DNA of 64,000 nt from Rhizobiaceae bacterium. GTDB taxonomy: Bacteria; Pseudomonadota; Alphaproteobacteria; Rhizobiales; Rhizobiaceae. Of the stretch, positions 10,089-19,336 are shown in pieces. The stretch covers positions 124,001-188,000 of the forward strand of contig JAHBYU010000007.1 in the NCBI GenBank assembly GCA_019635775.1, given 5' to 3'. A model generated the notes under the pieces. The model was given only the letters and a program-made list of their open reading frames with translations. It made no database searches and was not told the origin of the DNA. A program made the translations under genes and the position numbers. Each line of letters opens with the position of its first letter. Positions within the stretch are counted from its first letter, which is position 1.

Positions 10089-11627
10089 ATGCCGGTGTCC
10101 AATACAAACATCCGCGACAGGTTCTTGGCCGTTCTTCTGCTGGCGACGGCTATGGTCGCCTGCTTTGAAATCTGGCTTGTCTTGAGTGCCAGAAATGCTG
10201 GCAGTGCTGCGGGCGGGGATCCGAACGGACTGGGCCTGCTGTTGCTCGCAGTCTTCCTGATCGGCGCCGTTGTCAGCTTCTTGGGTGCACGGTCGTTGTG
10301 GCCGCGATCAAGTGCCGCTGCGGTGGCGCAGTCAACGCAGCTCTTTGGCCGCAACGCAAATGCCCAATCAGATGCTGGTCCGCGCGGCCGCGTCGTCTTT
10401 CTGGTGTTGCCTGTGATCGTGCTGGCTGCAGCCGGCGTGCATCACAGCTTGCTCCAGAACATGCCGCCAGAAGGCGACATCGTCGCTTCACAGCCGCCGC
10501 CCGACCAGCCGGCACCGACACCGCCTCAAAATATAGCAGCAGATCCCGAACAGCCTGCGCCGCCGGTCGCAGGGGACGACATCGCCGCCGCGCCGCCGAC
10601 ACAGGAACCAGTCCCGTCCCAGCCAGAAGAGCCCGCCGAGCCGGTACCGCCGGTGGTTCCTGCGCCGGCCCCGCCACCGGTCACAACCGCGCCGTTGCCG
10701 GAACCCGTTCCACTCCCTGCCGATGCAAGCGGACATCGTGAATCCGTCGTCTGGCTTGACGTAGGCACAGACGGTCGAATGCTGCTGAGCGCCAGCACGG
10801 ATAAAACGATCAAGCTTTGGGATCTGGAGGAAAAACGCCTCATCCGGGACCTTGGCGTCCACAAGGATATGGCGCGGACCGCGCTATTCATGCCGGATGG
10901 CGTTCACGCGCTGACCGCAGGGGATGACGGCGAAATCGTGCTGCGCTCACTGTCTGACGCCACCGTGACGCATGTTTTCGACGCGGGGCAGAATGGTGGG
11001 GTGAACAAGCTTGCGATTTCTCCCGACGGGCGCCGCGCCGTCAGCGGCCACGATACCGGCAACGTCATCATCTGGGACCTCGAGAAGCGGATAGCGCGAC
11101 ATGTCTTGACCGGACACGCCTGGTCCATCTCGTCGGTTGCGGTATCACCGGACGGTATTCGCGCCTTGAGCAGCAGCATCGATGGCGAGTTGAGGCTGTG
11201 GGACATTGAAGCTGGTCGCCTGCTTCGAAGATGGCAAGGCCATGAGCGTGGCGCCTACGGCGCCGTATTCGCGACAGACGGAAAACACGCCTTCACAGGT
11301 AGTGGTGATCTGACGATCAAGCTTTGGGATATAGACTCCGGCAAGGAGCTCAAGCGGTTCGTCGGCCATTCCGGTACGGTTTACGCTCTGGCGCTATCTA
11401 AGGATGGCAAGGAAATTCTCAGCGCATCGCTTGATGGTTCGGCGCGCCTATGGAACGTCGAAAGTGGTGACCAGCTTGCGATGTTCGATCCCGGCACGGG
11501 ACCAATCCATTCAGTTGCGTTCGCTGGCGACGGCTCCGTGCTGACCGGCGGCATCGATCGCACGATCCGGCGCTGGCCAGCTGGTGGAGGCGATGGCGTT
11601 GTGTTGTTTGCTGGCACAGCGGAATAG
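10089..11627 (+). CDS. Membrane-anchored WD40-repeat protein
   Basis: About 512 residues. Two hydrophobic segments near the N-terminus (about residues 11-32 and 47-67, and a third near 100-120) anchor it in the inner membrane. A proline-rich linker (about 130-210) leads to a seven-bladed WD40 propeller (about 215-505) with repeated IKLWDLE, IIWDLEK, LRLWDIE, IKLWDID and ARLWNVE blade ends. Such propellers are scaffolds for protein contacts; no enzyme domain is seen. GTG at 10086 is an alternative start directly before this ATG. It is flanked by repeat copies and has no operon partner. Confidence 0.85.
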   Translation: MPVSNTNIRDRFLAVLLLATAMVACFEIWLVLSARNAGSAAGGDPNGLGLLLLAVFLIGAVVSFLGARSLWPRSSAAAVAQSTQLFGRNANAQSDAGPRGRVVFLVLPVIVLAAAGVHHSLLQNMPPEGDIVASQPPPDQPAPTPPQNIAADPEQPAPPVAGDDIAAAPPTQEPVPSQPEEPAEPVPPVVPAPAPPPVTTAPLPEPVPLPADASGHRESVVWLDVGTDGRMLLSASTDKTIKLWDLEEKRLIRDLGVHKDMARTALFMPDGVHALTAGDDGEIVLRSLSDATVTHVFDAGQNGGVNKLAISPDGRRAVSGHDTGNVIIWDLEKRIARHVLTGHAWSISSVAVSPDGIRALSSSIDGELRLWDIEAGRLLRRWQGHERGAYGAVFATDGKHAFTGSGDLTIKLWDIDSGKELKRFVGHSGTVYALALSKDGKEILSASLDGSARLWNVESGDQLAMFDPGTGPIHSVAFAGDGSVLTGGIDRTIRRWPAGGGDGVVLFAGTAE

Positions 11628-11642
11628 TAGCGAGTGATCGGG

Positions 11643-11690
11643 AGCCGCGCACCGGTGCACGTAGACCAACAGGCCGAAAGATTCATCGCA
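11643..11690 (+). repeat. Dispersed intergenic repeat, copy 4 (diverged)
   Basis: GAGCCGCGCACCGGTGCACG followed by a weakened GACCAACAGG and an ATTCATCGCA in place of ATTGCATCG. It starts 16 bp after the WD40 gene. Confidence 0.6.
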
Positions 11691-11718
11691 TTTGGCGCTA
11701 TCGCACATGAAGGGAATA

Positions 11719-11756
11719 AACATCTGGACATATAAAACATCTGATGTTTAGATGTT
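11719..11756. promoter_or_regulatory. Candidate autoregulatory operator of the GntR regulator
   Basis: AACATC-t-GATGTT (11736-11748) is a perfect dyad; AGATGTT (11750-11756) makes a second dyad with AACATCT, and another AAACATCT half-site lies at about 11719-11726. Three half-sites just before and across the start of the regulator gene fit binding of FCD-type GntR dimers. Confidence 0.55.
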
Positions 11757-12513
11757 GATCATGAGCGAATTGCTTTTCTACGATCTCAAAGAGTCGGCCG
11801 CCTTAGTGCCAAGCCTTGTTACGCAGGTTTGTCGCGAGATTGGCCGGCGCATTGTCGCAGGACATTTACGCGAAGGGGAATTGATCGACGACGAGAGCCG
11901 GCTTTGCGATCGTTATAGCGTGAGCAAGTCCGTAGTGCGCGAAGCGGTCAAGCTTCTGGTCGCCAAAGGCTTGCTGGAGGTGCGGCGGGGCAGTGGCACC
12001 CGCGTCAAGCGCCGGGCGAGCTGGAACCTGCTCGATGATGACGTGCTCGCCTGGCATCAAGGGGTTGAACCGCGCCCTGATTTTCTGCGCCAACTCATGG
12101 ATGTGCGCCAGGTAATCGAGCCGAATGCTGCAGCCTGGGCCGCCGAAACAGGGACAGCAGAGCAAATTTCAGCAATTCGGAATGCGCAAGAGAAGATGGA
12201 CTGCGCGAGTACCGTTCAGGACTATGTCGTTGCAGATGCCCTATTTCACAGGGCGATCCTCAGGGCTGCAAACAATGAGGTGCTGATGGCAATGGAAGGC
12301 GTGATATTTTCGGCCCTTCTGACGTCGATCCGTCTGACCAACGCCGACCCTCGTGACAACAAAAGCTCAGCTTCTCTCCACGGCAAGGTGTTGAAAGCGA
12401 TTGAGGCGCGCGATGGTGTGGCGGCCGCATCTGCAATGAATAAACATCTTGCCGACACCCGTGCCCGGCTGGCGGGTGTTTTGTCCGGCGGCGGAGGGCC
12501 GAAGCGAGGCTGA
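11752..12513 (+). CDS. GntR-family transcriptional regulator with FCD (FadR C-terminal) domain
   Basis: 253 residues: a winged helix-turn-helix in about residues 20-85 (DRYSVSKSVVREAVKLLVAKGLLEVRRGSGTRV contains the recognition helix and wing) and an FCD ligand-binding domain (about 100-235) with the FADALFHRAIL-type metal/ligand motif seen here as VADALFHRAIL. FCD regulators usually respond to sugar acids or organic acids. It precedes a sugar uptake and oxidation operon on the same strand, so it probably represses it. An in-frame ATG at 11761 is an alternative start; no clear ribosome-binding site marks either. The operator dyad overlaps the start. Confidence 0.9.
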   Translation: MLIMSELLFYDLKESAALVPSLVTQVCREIGRRIVAGHLREGELIDDESRLCDRYSVSKSVVREAVKLLVAKGLLEVRRGSGTRVKRRASWNLLDDDVLAWHQGVEPRPDFLRQLMDVRQVIEPNAAAWAAETGTAEQISAIRNAQEKMDCASTVQDYVVADALFHRAILRAANNEVLMAMEGVIFSALLTSIRLTNADPRDNKSSASLHGKVLKAIEARDGVAAASAMNKHLADTRARLAGVLSGGGGPKRG

Positions 12514-12544
12514 CAAGGGACGCACCTGCGGCAATCAACTAAGG

Positions 12545-12569
12545 CTTACCTGATTGGTGGTCAGGTTAG
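12545..12569. promoter_or_regulatory. Inverted repeat upstream of the sugar operon, candidate GntR operator
   Basis: CTTACCTGA and TCAGGTTAG separated by 7 bp form a 9-bp dyad with one mismatch, about 120 bp before the first transporter gene. No T-run follows, so it is not a simple terminator of the regulator gene. It differs in sequence from the AACATC sites upstream of the regulator, so a different protein may bind it. Confidence 0.45.
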
Positions 12570-12686
12570 TGGAGACGATCCGAGGCAGGCTGGAGCCAAG
12601 CTCGGACCGTCAGAACGACCCGGTCACCGGGAGGAGTCCACCAGACACCCGGGTGCATACGGCACCCAAATATCAACAAGGAGGAT

Positions 12687-13751
12687 ATGATGGTTTCTAG
12701 GATAACAAAAGGGCTTCTTAGTTGCTCTATGATGGCTTGTGCGCTGGGGTTTTCGGACGGCGCGTGGGCAGAAGACATGGTCGCGCTTTTGCTGCCTGAG
12801 AACGTCAACCCGCGCTGGGAACAGCAGGATGCTGCGGCATTCGTGTCCACGATGGCCAAGATCGCCCCAGATGTGAAGGTCGAGGTATTTAACGCCAACA
12901 ACGACACTGCCACCCAGCAGCGTCAGGCCGAGCAGGCATTGACCCAAGGCGCGAAGGTTCTGGTAGTCATTCCCATCGACGGCGAAAGCTCAGCCATTAT
13001 CGCCGATACCGCAGCCGAAGAGGGTATCCCGACAATAGCCTATGACCGCATGATCAACTCAAAGAACACGACGTTCTGGGTCCAGGCGGATTTGGAGGGC
13101 ATGGGTTATGATCAGGCCATGCATGTGATCGAGAACACCAAGGATGGCGACACGCTCGTCATGCTCAAGGGTTCGCCAACGGATCCGAATGCTGCGGTGA
13201 TCCATAATGGCCAGCTGCGCGCGCTCACACCGCTCTACGAGAGCGGTAAACGCATAATGGGGTACGAGAACTGGACAGAGGGCTGGGACCCAGCGATTGC
13301 TCGCCGTTCGATGGATCAGGCATTAACTAAGCTCAACAACAATGTCCAAGGCGTCGTATCGTCCAATGACGGCAATGCCGGCGCTGCAATCGCCGCAATG
13401 GAAGAGCATGGCCTTGCTGGAAAAGTCCCTGTTTCTGGACTCGATTGTACGGTCCAGGCGCTGCAGCTCATGCTGCTTGGTAAGCAGACCCAATGCGGTT
13501 GGCGACCGCTTGCCGATATGGCTGCTGCCGCTGCTCAAGTTTCGGTCAGGCTGGTGAAGGGTGAGGATTTTTCCGACCTTGCACCACAGAAGGTAACGAA
13601 CGGCGTCGGTGCCGAAGTAGCCTACGTGCCTGTCGGCTCCTATTCGGCAGTTGGTGCAACGGGTGTGGCTTATGTGATCGAAAACGATCCATCAATTACG
13701 AAAGAAATGGTCTGCCAGGGCGAAGCTGCGGCGGCCGATCTCTGCAAATAA
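12687..13751 (+). CDS. Sugar ABC transporter substrate-binding protein (XylF-like)
   Basis: A 354-residue periplasmic binding protein. Residues 1-28 form a signal peptide ending in GAWA before EDMVALLLPENVNPRW. The body is a Peripla_BP_4/XylF-type two-lobe sugar binder: QAEQALTQGAKVLVVIPIDG, IPTIAYDRMI (a XylF signature) and VVSSNDGNAGAAIAAMEEHG. It likely binds a pentose or related aldose and delivers it to the permease encoded two genes on. A strong AAGGAGG lies 7 bases before the ATG. It is the first gene of the operon, which extends to 20502. Confidence 0.9.
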   Translation: MMVSRITKGLLSCSMMACALGFSDGAWAEDMVALLLPENVNPRWEQQDAAAFVSTMAKIAPDVKVEVFNANNDTATQQRQAEQALTQGAKVLVVIPIDGESSAIIADTAAEEGIPTIAYDRMINSKNTTFWVQADLEGMGYDQAMHVIENTKDGDTLVMLKGSPTDPNAAVIHNGQLRALTPLYESGKRIMGYENWTEGWDPAIARRSMDQALTKLNNNVQGVVSSNDGNAGAAIAAMEEHGLAGKVPVSGLDCTVQALQLMLLGKQTQCGWRPLADMAAAAAQVSVRLVKGEDFSDLAPQKVTNGVGAEVAYVPVGSYSAVGATGVAYVIENDPSITKEMVCQGEAAAADLCK

Positions 13752-13756
13752 GCGGA

Positions 13757-14575
13757 ATGACAATGGCGACGAACTTTGGATTGGCGGGGCAATCGGCCCC
13801 GCCAGCGCACCTCGCAGTGCGTGGCGTACATAAGAGCTTTGGTGGCGTGCACGCGCTACGTGGCGTGGATTTCGAGGTAGCGCGTGGCGAGGTGATGGCG
13901 CTGGTCGGTGACAACGGCGCTGGAAAATCCACTTTGATGAAGGTGTTGGCGGGAGCATATGCTGCAGACAAGGGAGAGTTCCTGCTCGACGGCCGCCATG
14001 TTTCCATCTCGAACCCCAACGACGCAGCGGCGCTTGGCATTCAGATCGTCTATCAGGACCTTGCACTGTGTGAAAACCTCGATGTGGCGGCGAATCTGTC
14101 GCTTGGCACCGAACTGGTGAAGCCCTGGCGCTTTCTGCCCCGCATTCTACGCCCGCTAGACGATCTGCAGATGGAGGTGAAGGCGCGCGCGGCCATAGAC
14201 AAGCTTGAGGTGCGCACGTTGCAATCGGTTCGCGCCAAGGTTGGAGGACTTTCAGGAGGGCAGCGTCAGGCGATCGCCATTGCCCGCGCGGTAGGCGCTG
14301 AAAGCAGCGTGGTCATGCTGGATGAGCCTACCGCCGCATTGGGCGTTGCCCAGACGCGGCAGGTGCTAGAGGTTGTCAAGCGCCTGCGCGAGACCAACCA
14401 TGCGATAATCTATATCTCGCACAATATGCGCGACATCTTCGAGGTCTCTGATCGTATCAGTGTGCTGCGGCACGGCGTCAACGTAGCGACCTGGCGCACG
14501 GGTGACACCAATCCGGATGAAATCGTCGTCGCGATGACGCGCGGACTGAACGATGCTCGCGCCGATGCAGCCTGA
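13757..14575 (+). CDS. Sugar ABC transporter ATP-binding protein (single-domain, FrcA-like)
   Basis: A 272-residue ATPase with Walker A GDNGAGKST (51-59), signature GLSGGQRQ (about 167-174) and Walker B VVMLDEPTAA (about 189-198). Most CUT2 sugar transporters use a double-length ATPase (XylG/RbsA, about 500 residues); this one carries a single cassette, as in FrcA of rhizobia, so two copies are needed per transporter. It starts 5 bp after the binding protein gene and its end overlaps the permease start. An in-frame ATG at 13763 is also possible. Confidence 0.9.
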   Translation: MTMATNFGLAGQSAPPAHLAVRGVHKSFGGVHALRGVDFEVARGEVMALVGDNGAGKSTLMKVLAGAYAADKGEFLLDGRHVSISNPNDAAALGIQIVYQDLALCENLDVAANLSLGTELVKPWRFLPRILRPLDDLQMEVKARAAIDKLEVRTLQSVRAKVGGLSGGQRQAIAIARAVGAESSVVMLDEPTAALGVAQTRQVLEVVKRLRETNHAIIYISHNMRDIFEVSDRISVLRHGVNVATWRTGDTNPDEIVVAMTRGLNDARADAA

Positions 14576-15782
14576 GATGAAGCTGTCCCTCGTCAACCGG
14601 TTCCGCGCGCTTCGGGAGACGCGTTTCGGCGCCTTTGTGCCGGTCCTTCTCGCCTTGGCGGCGATCTGGCTTTATTTCGGTCTCGTGTTGCCGCTCTATG
14701 ACGTCGCAACCGGAGTGGAGTCGGAATTCCGCACGGTCTTTCTTTCCCCGCGCAACATCTACAATCTTTTCATGCAATCGGCAGTGATCGCTGCTCTCGC
14801 CGTAGGCATCACCGTGGTGCTGCTTCTGGGCGACATCGACTTGTCGGCTGCCGCTACCGCAGGCGTCTGTGCAGCCCTTTTGGGGGTTCTCGTGTTGAGC
14901 GGTATTCCCGGATGGCTGGCCTGTCTCATCGTTATGGCCGTAGGCATCGTGATGGGTACTGTGCAGGGGCTGTTGGTGGCCTATGTCGGCATCCCATCCT
15001 TCGTCGTCACTTTGGCAGGACTCCTGGGCTATCAGGGGTTGATGCAAAAGATCCTGCCGACCGGAAATCTCAATGTCGATGATCCCTTCGTACGCGGTTT
15101 CGCGCGTGTTCTGATACCCGACCTCTGGGGCTTGGCGCTGGGCGTCGTCTGTGTGGGGGCCTTCGCATATATCGTGCTCCGCAAACAGTCACAGCGGCGA
15201 AAACTGGGACTGGAGCAGGACAGCCCACTTGCGTTGTGGGGGAGCGTGGTAGCGTTCGGTGCCATCGTCCTTGCCGTCATTCTGACTCTGAACGCATACC
15301 GGTCCCTGCCTCTGTTGCTGGTGTTACTGGTGGCAATCACCGCGCTGTTGGGCTGGATCACCACTTCCACGCCCTTCGGCCGTTCGCTTTTCGCCGTCGG
15401 AGGAAATGCCGAAAGCGCTCGCCGCGTAGGCTTCAAGGTCCAGCGAATTCGGGCCGCCGCCTTTGGGATAGTCGGACTGATGGCTGCCATCGCCGGCATC
15501 TTCGGCGCTTCGCGATATGGTTCGGTATCATACACGGCATTTGCCGGGGGATCGCTTCTGCTTGAGGCGATCGGGGCGGCAGTAATCGGGGGCACTTCGC
15601 TCTTCGGTGGACGCGGATCGGTCTGGAACGCGATCCTGGGAGCGCTGGTGATAGGTTCGCTCGGCAACGGTCTTGACCTGACCGGCGCGAGTGCGGCCGA
15701 CAAGCTGATGGTTTCGGGCGCGATCCTGCTGCTGGCAGTGGCTATCGACGCATTGTCGCGCGCCGACGCTGGCTGGCGATAG
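14553..15782 (+). CDS. Sugar ABC transporter permease (XylH/RbsC-like)
   Basis: Up to 409 residues of an inner-membrane permease of the BPD_transp_2 (CUT2) type, with about 10 hydrophobic segments from about residue 35 to the end. LLGDIDLSAAATAGVCAALLGVL and TPFGRSLFAVGGNAESARRVGFKV are the family's typical regions. The longest frame overlaps the ATPase gene by 23 bp; ATGs at 14565 and 14577 are equally plausible because none has a good ribosome-binding site. It forms the channel for the sugar bound by the protein encoded at 12687. Confidence 0.9.
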   Translation: MLAPMQPEMKLSLVNRFRALRETRFGAFVPVLLALAAIWLYFGLVLPLYDVATGVESEFRTVFLSPRNIYNLFMQSAVIAALAVGITVVLLLGDIDLSAAATAGVCAALLGVLVLSGIPGWLACLIVMAVGIVMGTVQGLLVAYVGIPSFVVTLAGLLGYQGLMQKILPTGNLNVDDPFVRGFARVLIPDLWGLALGVVCVGAFAYIVLRKQSQRRKLGLEQDSPLALWGSVVAFGAIVLAVILTLNAYRSLPLLLVLLVAITALLGWITTSTPFGRSLFAVGGNAESARRVGFKVQRIRAAAFGIVGLMAAIAGIFGASRYGSVSYTAFAGGSLLLEAIGAAVIGGTSLFGGRGSVWNAILGALVIGSLGNGLDLTGASAADKLMVSGAILLLAVAIDALSRADAGWR

Positions 15783-15790
15783 AGGCCGTG

Positions 15791-16249
15791 ATGATGGAAA
15801 CGATCTGGACACACGAGGACAATACGCAGCTCGAGGCGATCCTCGACCTCTTGATTCCGGCCAACATAGAGCGGGGCATTCCGGGCGCCGGTGAGGCCAG
15901 AGTTGCAAGCTATCTTTCTGTGGTCGCGTCTCGGAACGCGAAATTCGCAGGCCAGGTCAGGACGCTTCTGGCCTCGGTCTCCGGTACGATACACGATATT
16001 ACGCCTGAGAAAATGCATCAGTTGGAAACCACGGTGCCAGATGCGTTCCGGGCGCTTCTGACCGAAACGTACAAGGGTTACTATTCCCGGCCTGACATGC
16101 GCGCCCATGTGGGCGTCGGGATACATCCGGTTCATCCCAATGGCTATGCCGTCTTGCCCGAAGACCCTGCGTTGCTGGACGAACTGACCGCTCCGGTACG
16201 TGCTCGTGGTACCGTCTTCCGCGACCCGACAGCCAAGGAGACCGGCTGA
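15791..16249 (+). CDS. Gluconate 2-dehydrogenase subunit 3-like small protein
   Basis: About 152 residues. The pattern LDLLIPANIERGIPGAGEA near the start and GYYSRPDMRAHVGVGIHPVHPNGY near residue 95-118 is that of small subunits that accompany GMC dehydrogenases (gluconate 2-dehydrogenase subunit 3 family). Most such subunits carry a Tat signal that exports the complex; no signal is seen here, so it is probably cytoplasmic. GTG at 15788 is an alternative start. Its stop overlaps the ATG of the GMC gene, which strongly suggests a 1:1 complex. Confidence 0.75.
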   Translation: MMETIWTHEDNTQLEAILDLLIPANIERGIPGAGEARVASYLSVVASRNAKFAGQVRTLLASVSGTIHDITPEKMHQLETTVPDAFRALLTETYKGYYSRPDMRAHVGVGIHPVHPNGYAVLPEDPALLDELTAPVRARGTVFRDPTAKETG

Positions 16250-17868
16250 TGCCCAACGAACCGGTCGACGTTCTGATCGTCGGCGCCGGAGCATCTGGTG
16301 CGGCTATTGCTTGGTCACTTCTGGATACCCGCATGCGCATCCTCTGCCTCGAGCAGGGAGGTCATTTGCATGACAAGGATTTTCCGTCGCGCCGGGAAGA
16401 CTACGAACTGGCGCGCTATGGCGAGTTCTCCTGCGACCCGAATGTGCGGGGATTGCCGCAGGACTATCCGATCAATGTAGATGACAGTTGCATCACGCCG
16501 GTGAACTGGAATGGCGTGGGCGGATCGACGATCAATTTCCTTGGCCACTGGCCAAGGATGAAGCCATCGGATTTTCGCACCAAGAGTCTTGATGGCGTCG
16601 GAGCGGACTGGCCAATCAGCTATCACGACCTCGCGCCCTTCTACGATATGAATGACGCCAATACCGGGATATCGGGCCTCGCACACAATCCCGCCTATCC
16701 CGACTATACCCCGCCACTACCCCCTATCCCGATGGGCATCCTGGGCCAAACTTTGGCAAAGGGCTTCAACGCCAAGGGGTGGCATTGGTGGCCATCGGAT
16801 GTGGCGATCCTGAGCCGCGACCACAACGGCAGGCAAAAATGCGTCAATGCGGGGACATGTGATCTGGGCTGCGCGGCGGGCGCTAAAGGGGGGACCAACT
16901 TCACGTACTGGCCAATTCTGGAAAACGCTGGCGTCGAACTTCGAACGAATGCGCGCGTTCGGGAAATCCTCGTCGATCCGGACAGCGGCTTTGCGACGGG
17001 CGTCCTGTACCACGGGCCTGACGGGCAAGTGCACGAGCAAAGGGCTGAACTGGTCATTCTGGCATGCAACGGGGTTGGCACGCCGCGACTACTTCTGAAT
17101 TCGACTTCTGCGCTCTTTCCAGATGGACTTGCCAATCGGTCAGGTCAGGTTGGGCGCAACCTAATGTTCCACCCACTGACTGGGGTTGCGGGTGTCTTCG
17201 ATGAGCCTATGAGAGGGCATGAAGGGCCGATGGCCTGCTCGATTCTGTCCCAGGAGTTCTACGAAAGCGATCCATCGCGCGGATTCGTGCGGGGTTATGG
17301 ACTGCATTCCGGCCGTTCGACAACGCCAATGACGTATGCGCTCGGAGGCTATGGAATCGACAACCCTATCCCTTGGGGCGCGCAGCACCGCGATATCATG
17401 GACAATGTCTATCCATATTTGGCCGGGCTCACAGTGGTGTCTGAAGATCTGCCCGAGGAGCACAACCGCGTCACGCTCGATCCGAACCTCACCGACAGCG
17501 ACGGCATTCCCGCACCGAAGATCAGCTACCGGCTGGGCGACAATACGCGGGCGATGCTGAAACACGGCGAGGAGAGAGCCCGGGAAGTGCTGCTGGCGGC
17601 CGGCGCAAAGCGCATTCTACAGAAGGGGGACGACAAGGTCTGGTGGCGCGCGGGTTGGCACCAGATGGGCACATGTCGGATGGGTGACGATCCGGAAACT
17701 TCTGTGGTGAATGGATGGGGGCGCAGCCATGACGTCAAGAACCTCTTTATCGTAGACGGTTCGATCTTCGCTACTTCCGGCGCGGTCAATCCGACGTCGA
17801 CCATCCAGGCGCTTGCGCTGTTCATTGGCGACCGGATCAAGACCAATATCGCCAATCTGTTTGACTGA
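16249..17868 (+). CDS. GMC-family FAD-dependent oxidoreductase (sugar/polyol dehydrogenase)
   Basis: A 539-residue flavoprotein. The Rossmann motif GAGASG lies at residues 12-17 followed by LCLEQGG, and the GMC C-terminal domain includes GWHQMGTCRMGDDPETSVVN and LFIVDGSIFATSGAVNPTST, with the histidine in WHQMGT expected near the active site. It resembles bacterial sugar dehydrogenases that oxidise an aldose to a lactone or a polyol to a ketose. AAGGAG precedes the ATG, which overlaps the small-subunit stop. No signal peptide and no cytochrome c gene are present nearby, so its electron acceptor is unclear. Confidence 0.88.
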   Translation: MPNEPVDVLIVGAGASGAAIAWSLLDTRMRILCLEQGGHLHDKDFPSRREDYELARYGEFSCDPNVRGLPQDYPINVDDSCITPVNWNGVGGSTINFLGHWPRMKPSDFRTKSLDGVGADWPISYHDLAPFYDMNDANTGISGLAHNPAYPDYTPPLPPIPMGILGQTLAKGFNAKGWHWWPSDVAILSRDHNGRQKCVNAGTCDLGCAAGAKGGTNFTYWPILENAGVELRTNARVREILVDPDSGFATGVLYHGPDGQVHEQRAELVILACNGVGTPRLLLNSTSALFPDGLANRSGQVGRNLMFHPLTGVAGVFDEPMRGHEGPMACSILSQEFYESDPSRGFVRGYGLHSGRSTTPMTYALGGYGIDNPIPWGAQHRDIMDNVYPYLAGLTVVSEDLPEEHNRVTLDPNLTDSDGIPAPKISYRLGDNTRAMLKHGEERAREVLLAAGAKRILQKGDDKVWWRAGWHQMGTCRMGDDPETSVVNGWGRSHDVKNLFIVDGSIFATSGAVNPTSTIQALALFIGDRIKTNIANLFD

Positions 17869-17875
17869 GGTGCAA

Positions 17876-19336
17876 ATGCAATTTCCGACCCGGATGTATA
17901 TCGACGGTGTTCTGACCGATGGACCTGCCCGAAAGGACGTCATCAATCCGGCGACCGAGGAGGTGATAGCCTCGGTGGAAGTCGCCGGAATGGACGAAGT
18001 CGAACGCGCTCTGATGTCGGCCAGATCCGCCTTTCCGGGATGGGCAACGACGCCGATCGCCCAGCGACAGAACTGGATGCGCCAACTGCGTGACGCCGTC
18101 GTGGAAGAGCAGGAGAGCCTGCGCAACTGCGTGCACTACGAGATGGGCAAGCCCTGGGCGCAGACCCATGAGGATTGGGACAGGCTCGTTGCATCGCTGG
18201 ATTTCTACGCCGAAGAGATAGCCCGCCTTCAGGACTTCAGTCTGCCGGATCGCGCGGGCACCCATACACACCGCATGGTACATGAAGCCGCCGGGGTGGC
18301 GGTGGCTTTTCTTGCGTGGAACTTTCCTCTGCTCAACCTTGCGTTCAAGATCGGTCCGGCCATGGCGGCAGGATGTCCGATCATCATCCGGCCTTCCGAG
18401 CAGACGCCGATTTCTGCATATGCCGTGGGCGCGCTTTGCGAGCGGATCGGCCTACCAAGGGGCGTAGTCCAAATCCTCTGCACAGATGGCTACGAAACCG
18501 CGGATGCGCTGACCGCCTCAACCATACCGGCAGTTGTTACGTTGATCGGCTCCACAAGGACCGGACAGCACATAATGCGCACCGGCGCAACGTCCATCAA
18601 ACGCTATTCGATGGAATTGGGAGGCAACGCGCCGGTCTTGGTGTTCGACGATGCCGATCTCGATCTGGCCGCGAATGTGGTGTGTGGTGTCAAGTTTTCG
18701 AATGCCGGGCAAATCTGCGTATCGCCCAATAGGGTATTTGTCGCGGAAAACGTGAGAGAGGCCTTCACCGACAAGGTTGTGTCGAAGGCCAAGGCCGCGA
18801 AGGTCGGCTTCAGCAAGGAGGATGACATAACGACTGGTCCGGTAATCGACGCCCGTGCGTGGGTCCGGATCAAGAAGTTGATCGACGACGCCGTGGCCGA
18901 TGGCGCCAAAGTGCTGGCTGGGGGTGATCGGCCTGCCGGCCTGAATAGAGGTCATTATATCGCTCCGACTGTACTGGGCGATGTGACAGAGAAGATGGCA
19001 GTTTATCGCGAGGAAACCTTCGGTCCCATCGTCAGCCTCATTCCTTTCGCCAACGAGGAACGTCTTCTGGAGATGGCTAACGATTGCGGCGACGGAGGGC
19101 TGACGGCATATCTCTTCACTCGCGATCTTGCCCGAGCCGAGGCCTGGGCGGCGCGCCTGCGTTACGGCGAGGTCCAGATCAATGGGGTGAAATACGACAT
19201 TGATCTGCCGCACGGCGGAATAGGGCAATCGGGAATTGGGCACGACTGCTCCGCGCTGGCGCTACGAGACTACCTCGTGCTCAAGCGCATAACCCGTGCT
19301 CTCGACCGGCCTGGGCCAGAAGGTGTTGCGCAATGA
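17876..19336 (+). CDS. NAD(P)-dependent aldehyde dehydrogenase
   Basis: 486 residues with the full ALDH fold: FLAWNFPLLN (substrate channel/NAD site), general base E247 in MELGGNAP and catalytic cysteine C281 in NAGQICVSP. The closest functional classes are succinate-semialdehyde/alpha-ketoglutarate-semialdehyde and lactaldehyde/glycolaldehyde dehydrogenases. In an operon with a sugar dehydrogenase and a sugar-acid dehydratase, the last step of a non-phosphorylating pentose pathway is the natural reading, but a dehydratase for the intermediate step is not seen here. The start follows TGAGG; the gene begins 7 bp after the GMC stop and overlaps the next gene by 4 bp. Confidence 0.88.
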   Translation: MQFPTRMYIDGVLTDGPARKDVINPATEEVIASVEVAGMDEVERALMSARSAFPGWATTPIAQRQNWMRQLRDAVVEEQESLRNCVHYEMGKPWAQTHEDWDRLVASLDFYAEEIARLQDFSLPDRAGTHTHRMVHEAAGVAVAFLAWNFPLLNLAFKIGPAMAAGCPIIIRPSEQTPISAYAVGALCERIGLPRGVVQILCTDGYETADALTASTIPAVVTLIGSTRTGQHIMRTGATSIKRYSMELGGNAPVLVFDDADLDLAANVVCGVKFSNAGQICVSPNRVFVAENVREAFTDKVVSKAKAAKVGFSKEDDITTGPVIDARAWVRIKKLIDDAVADGAKVLAGGDRPAGLNRGHYIAPTVLGDVTEKMAVYREETFGPIVSLIPFANEERLLEMANDCGDGGLTAYLFTRDLARAEAWAARLRYGEVQINGVKYDIDLPHGGIGQSGIGHDCSALALRDYLVLKRITRALDRPGPEGVAQ

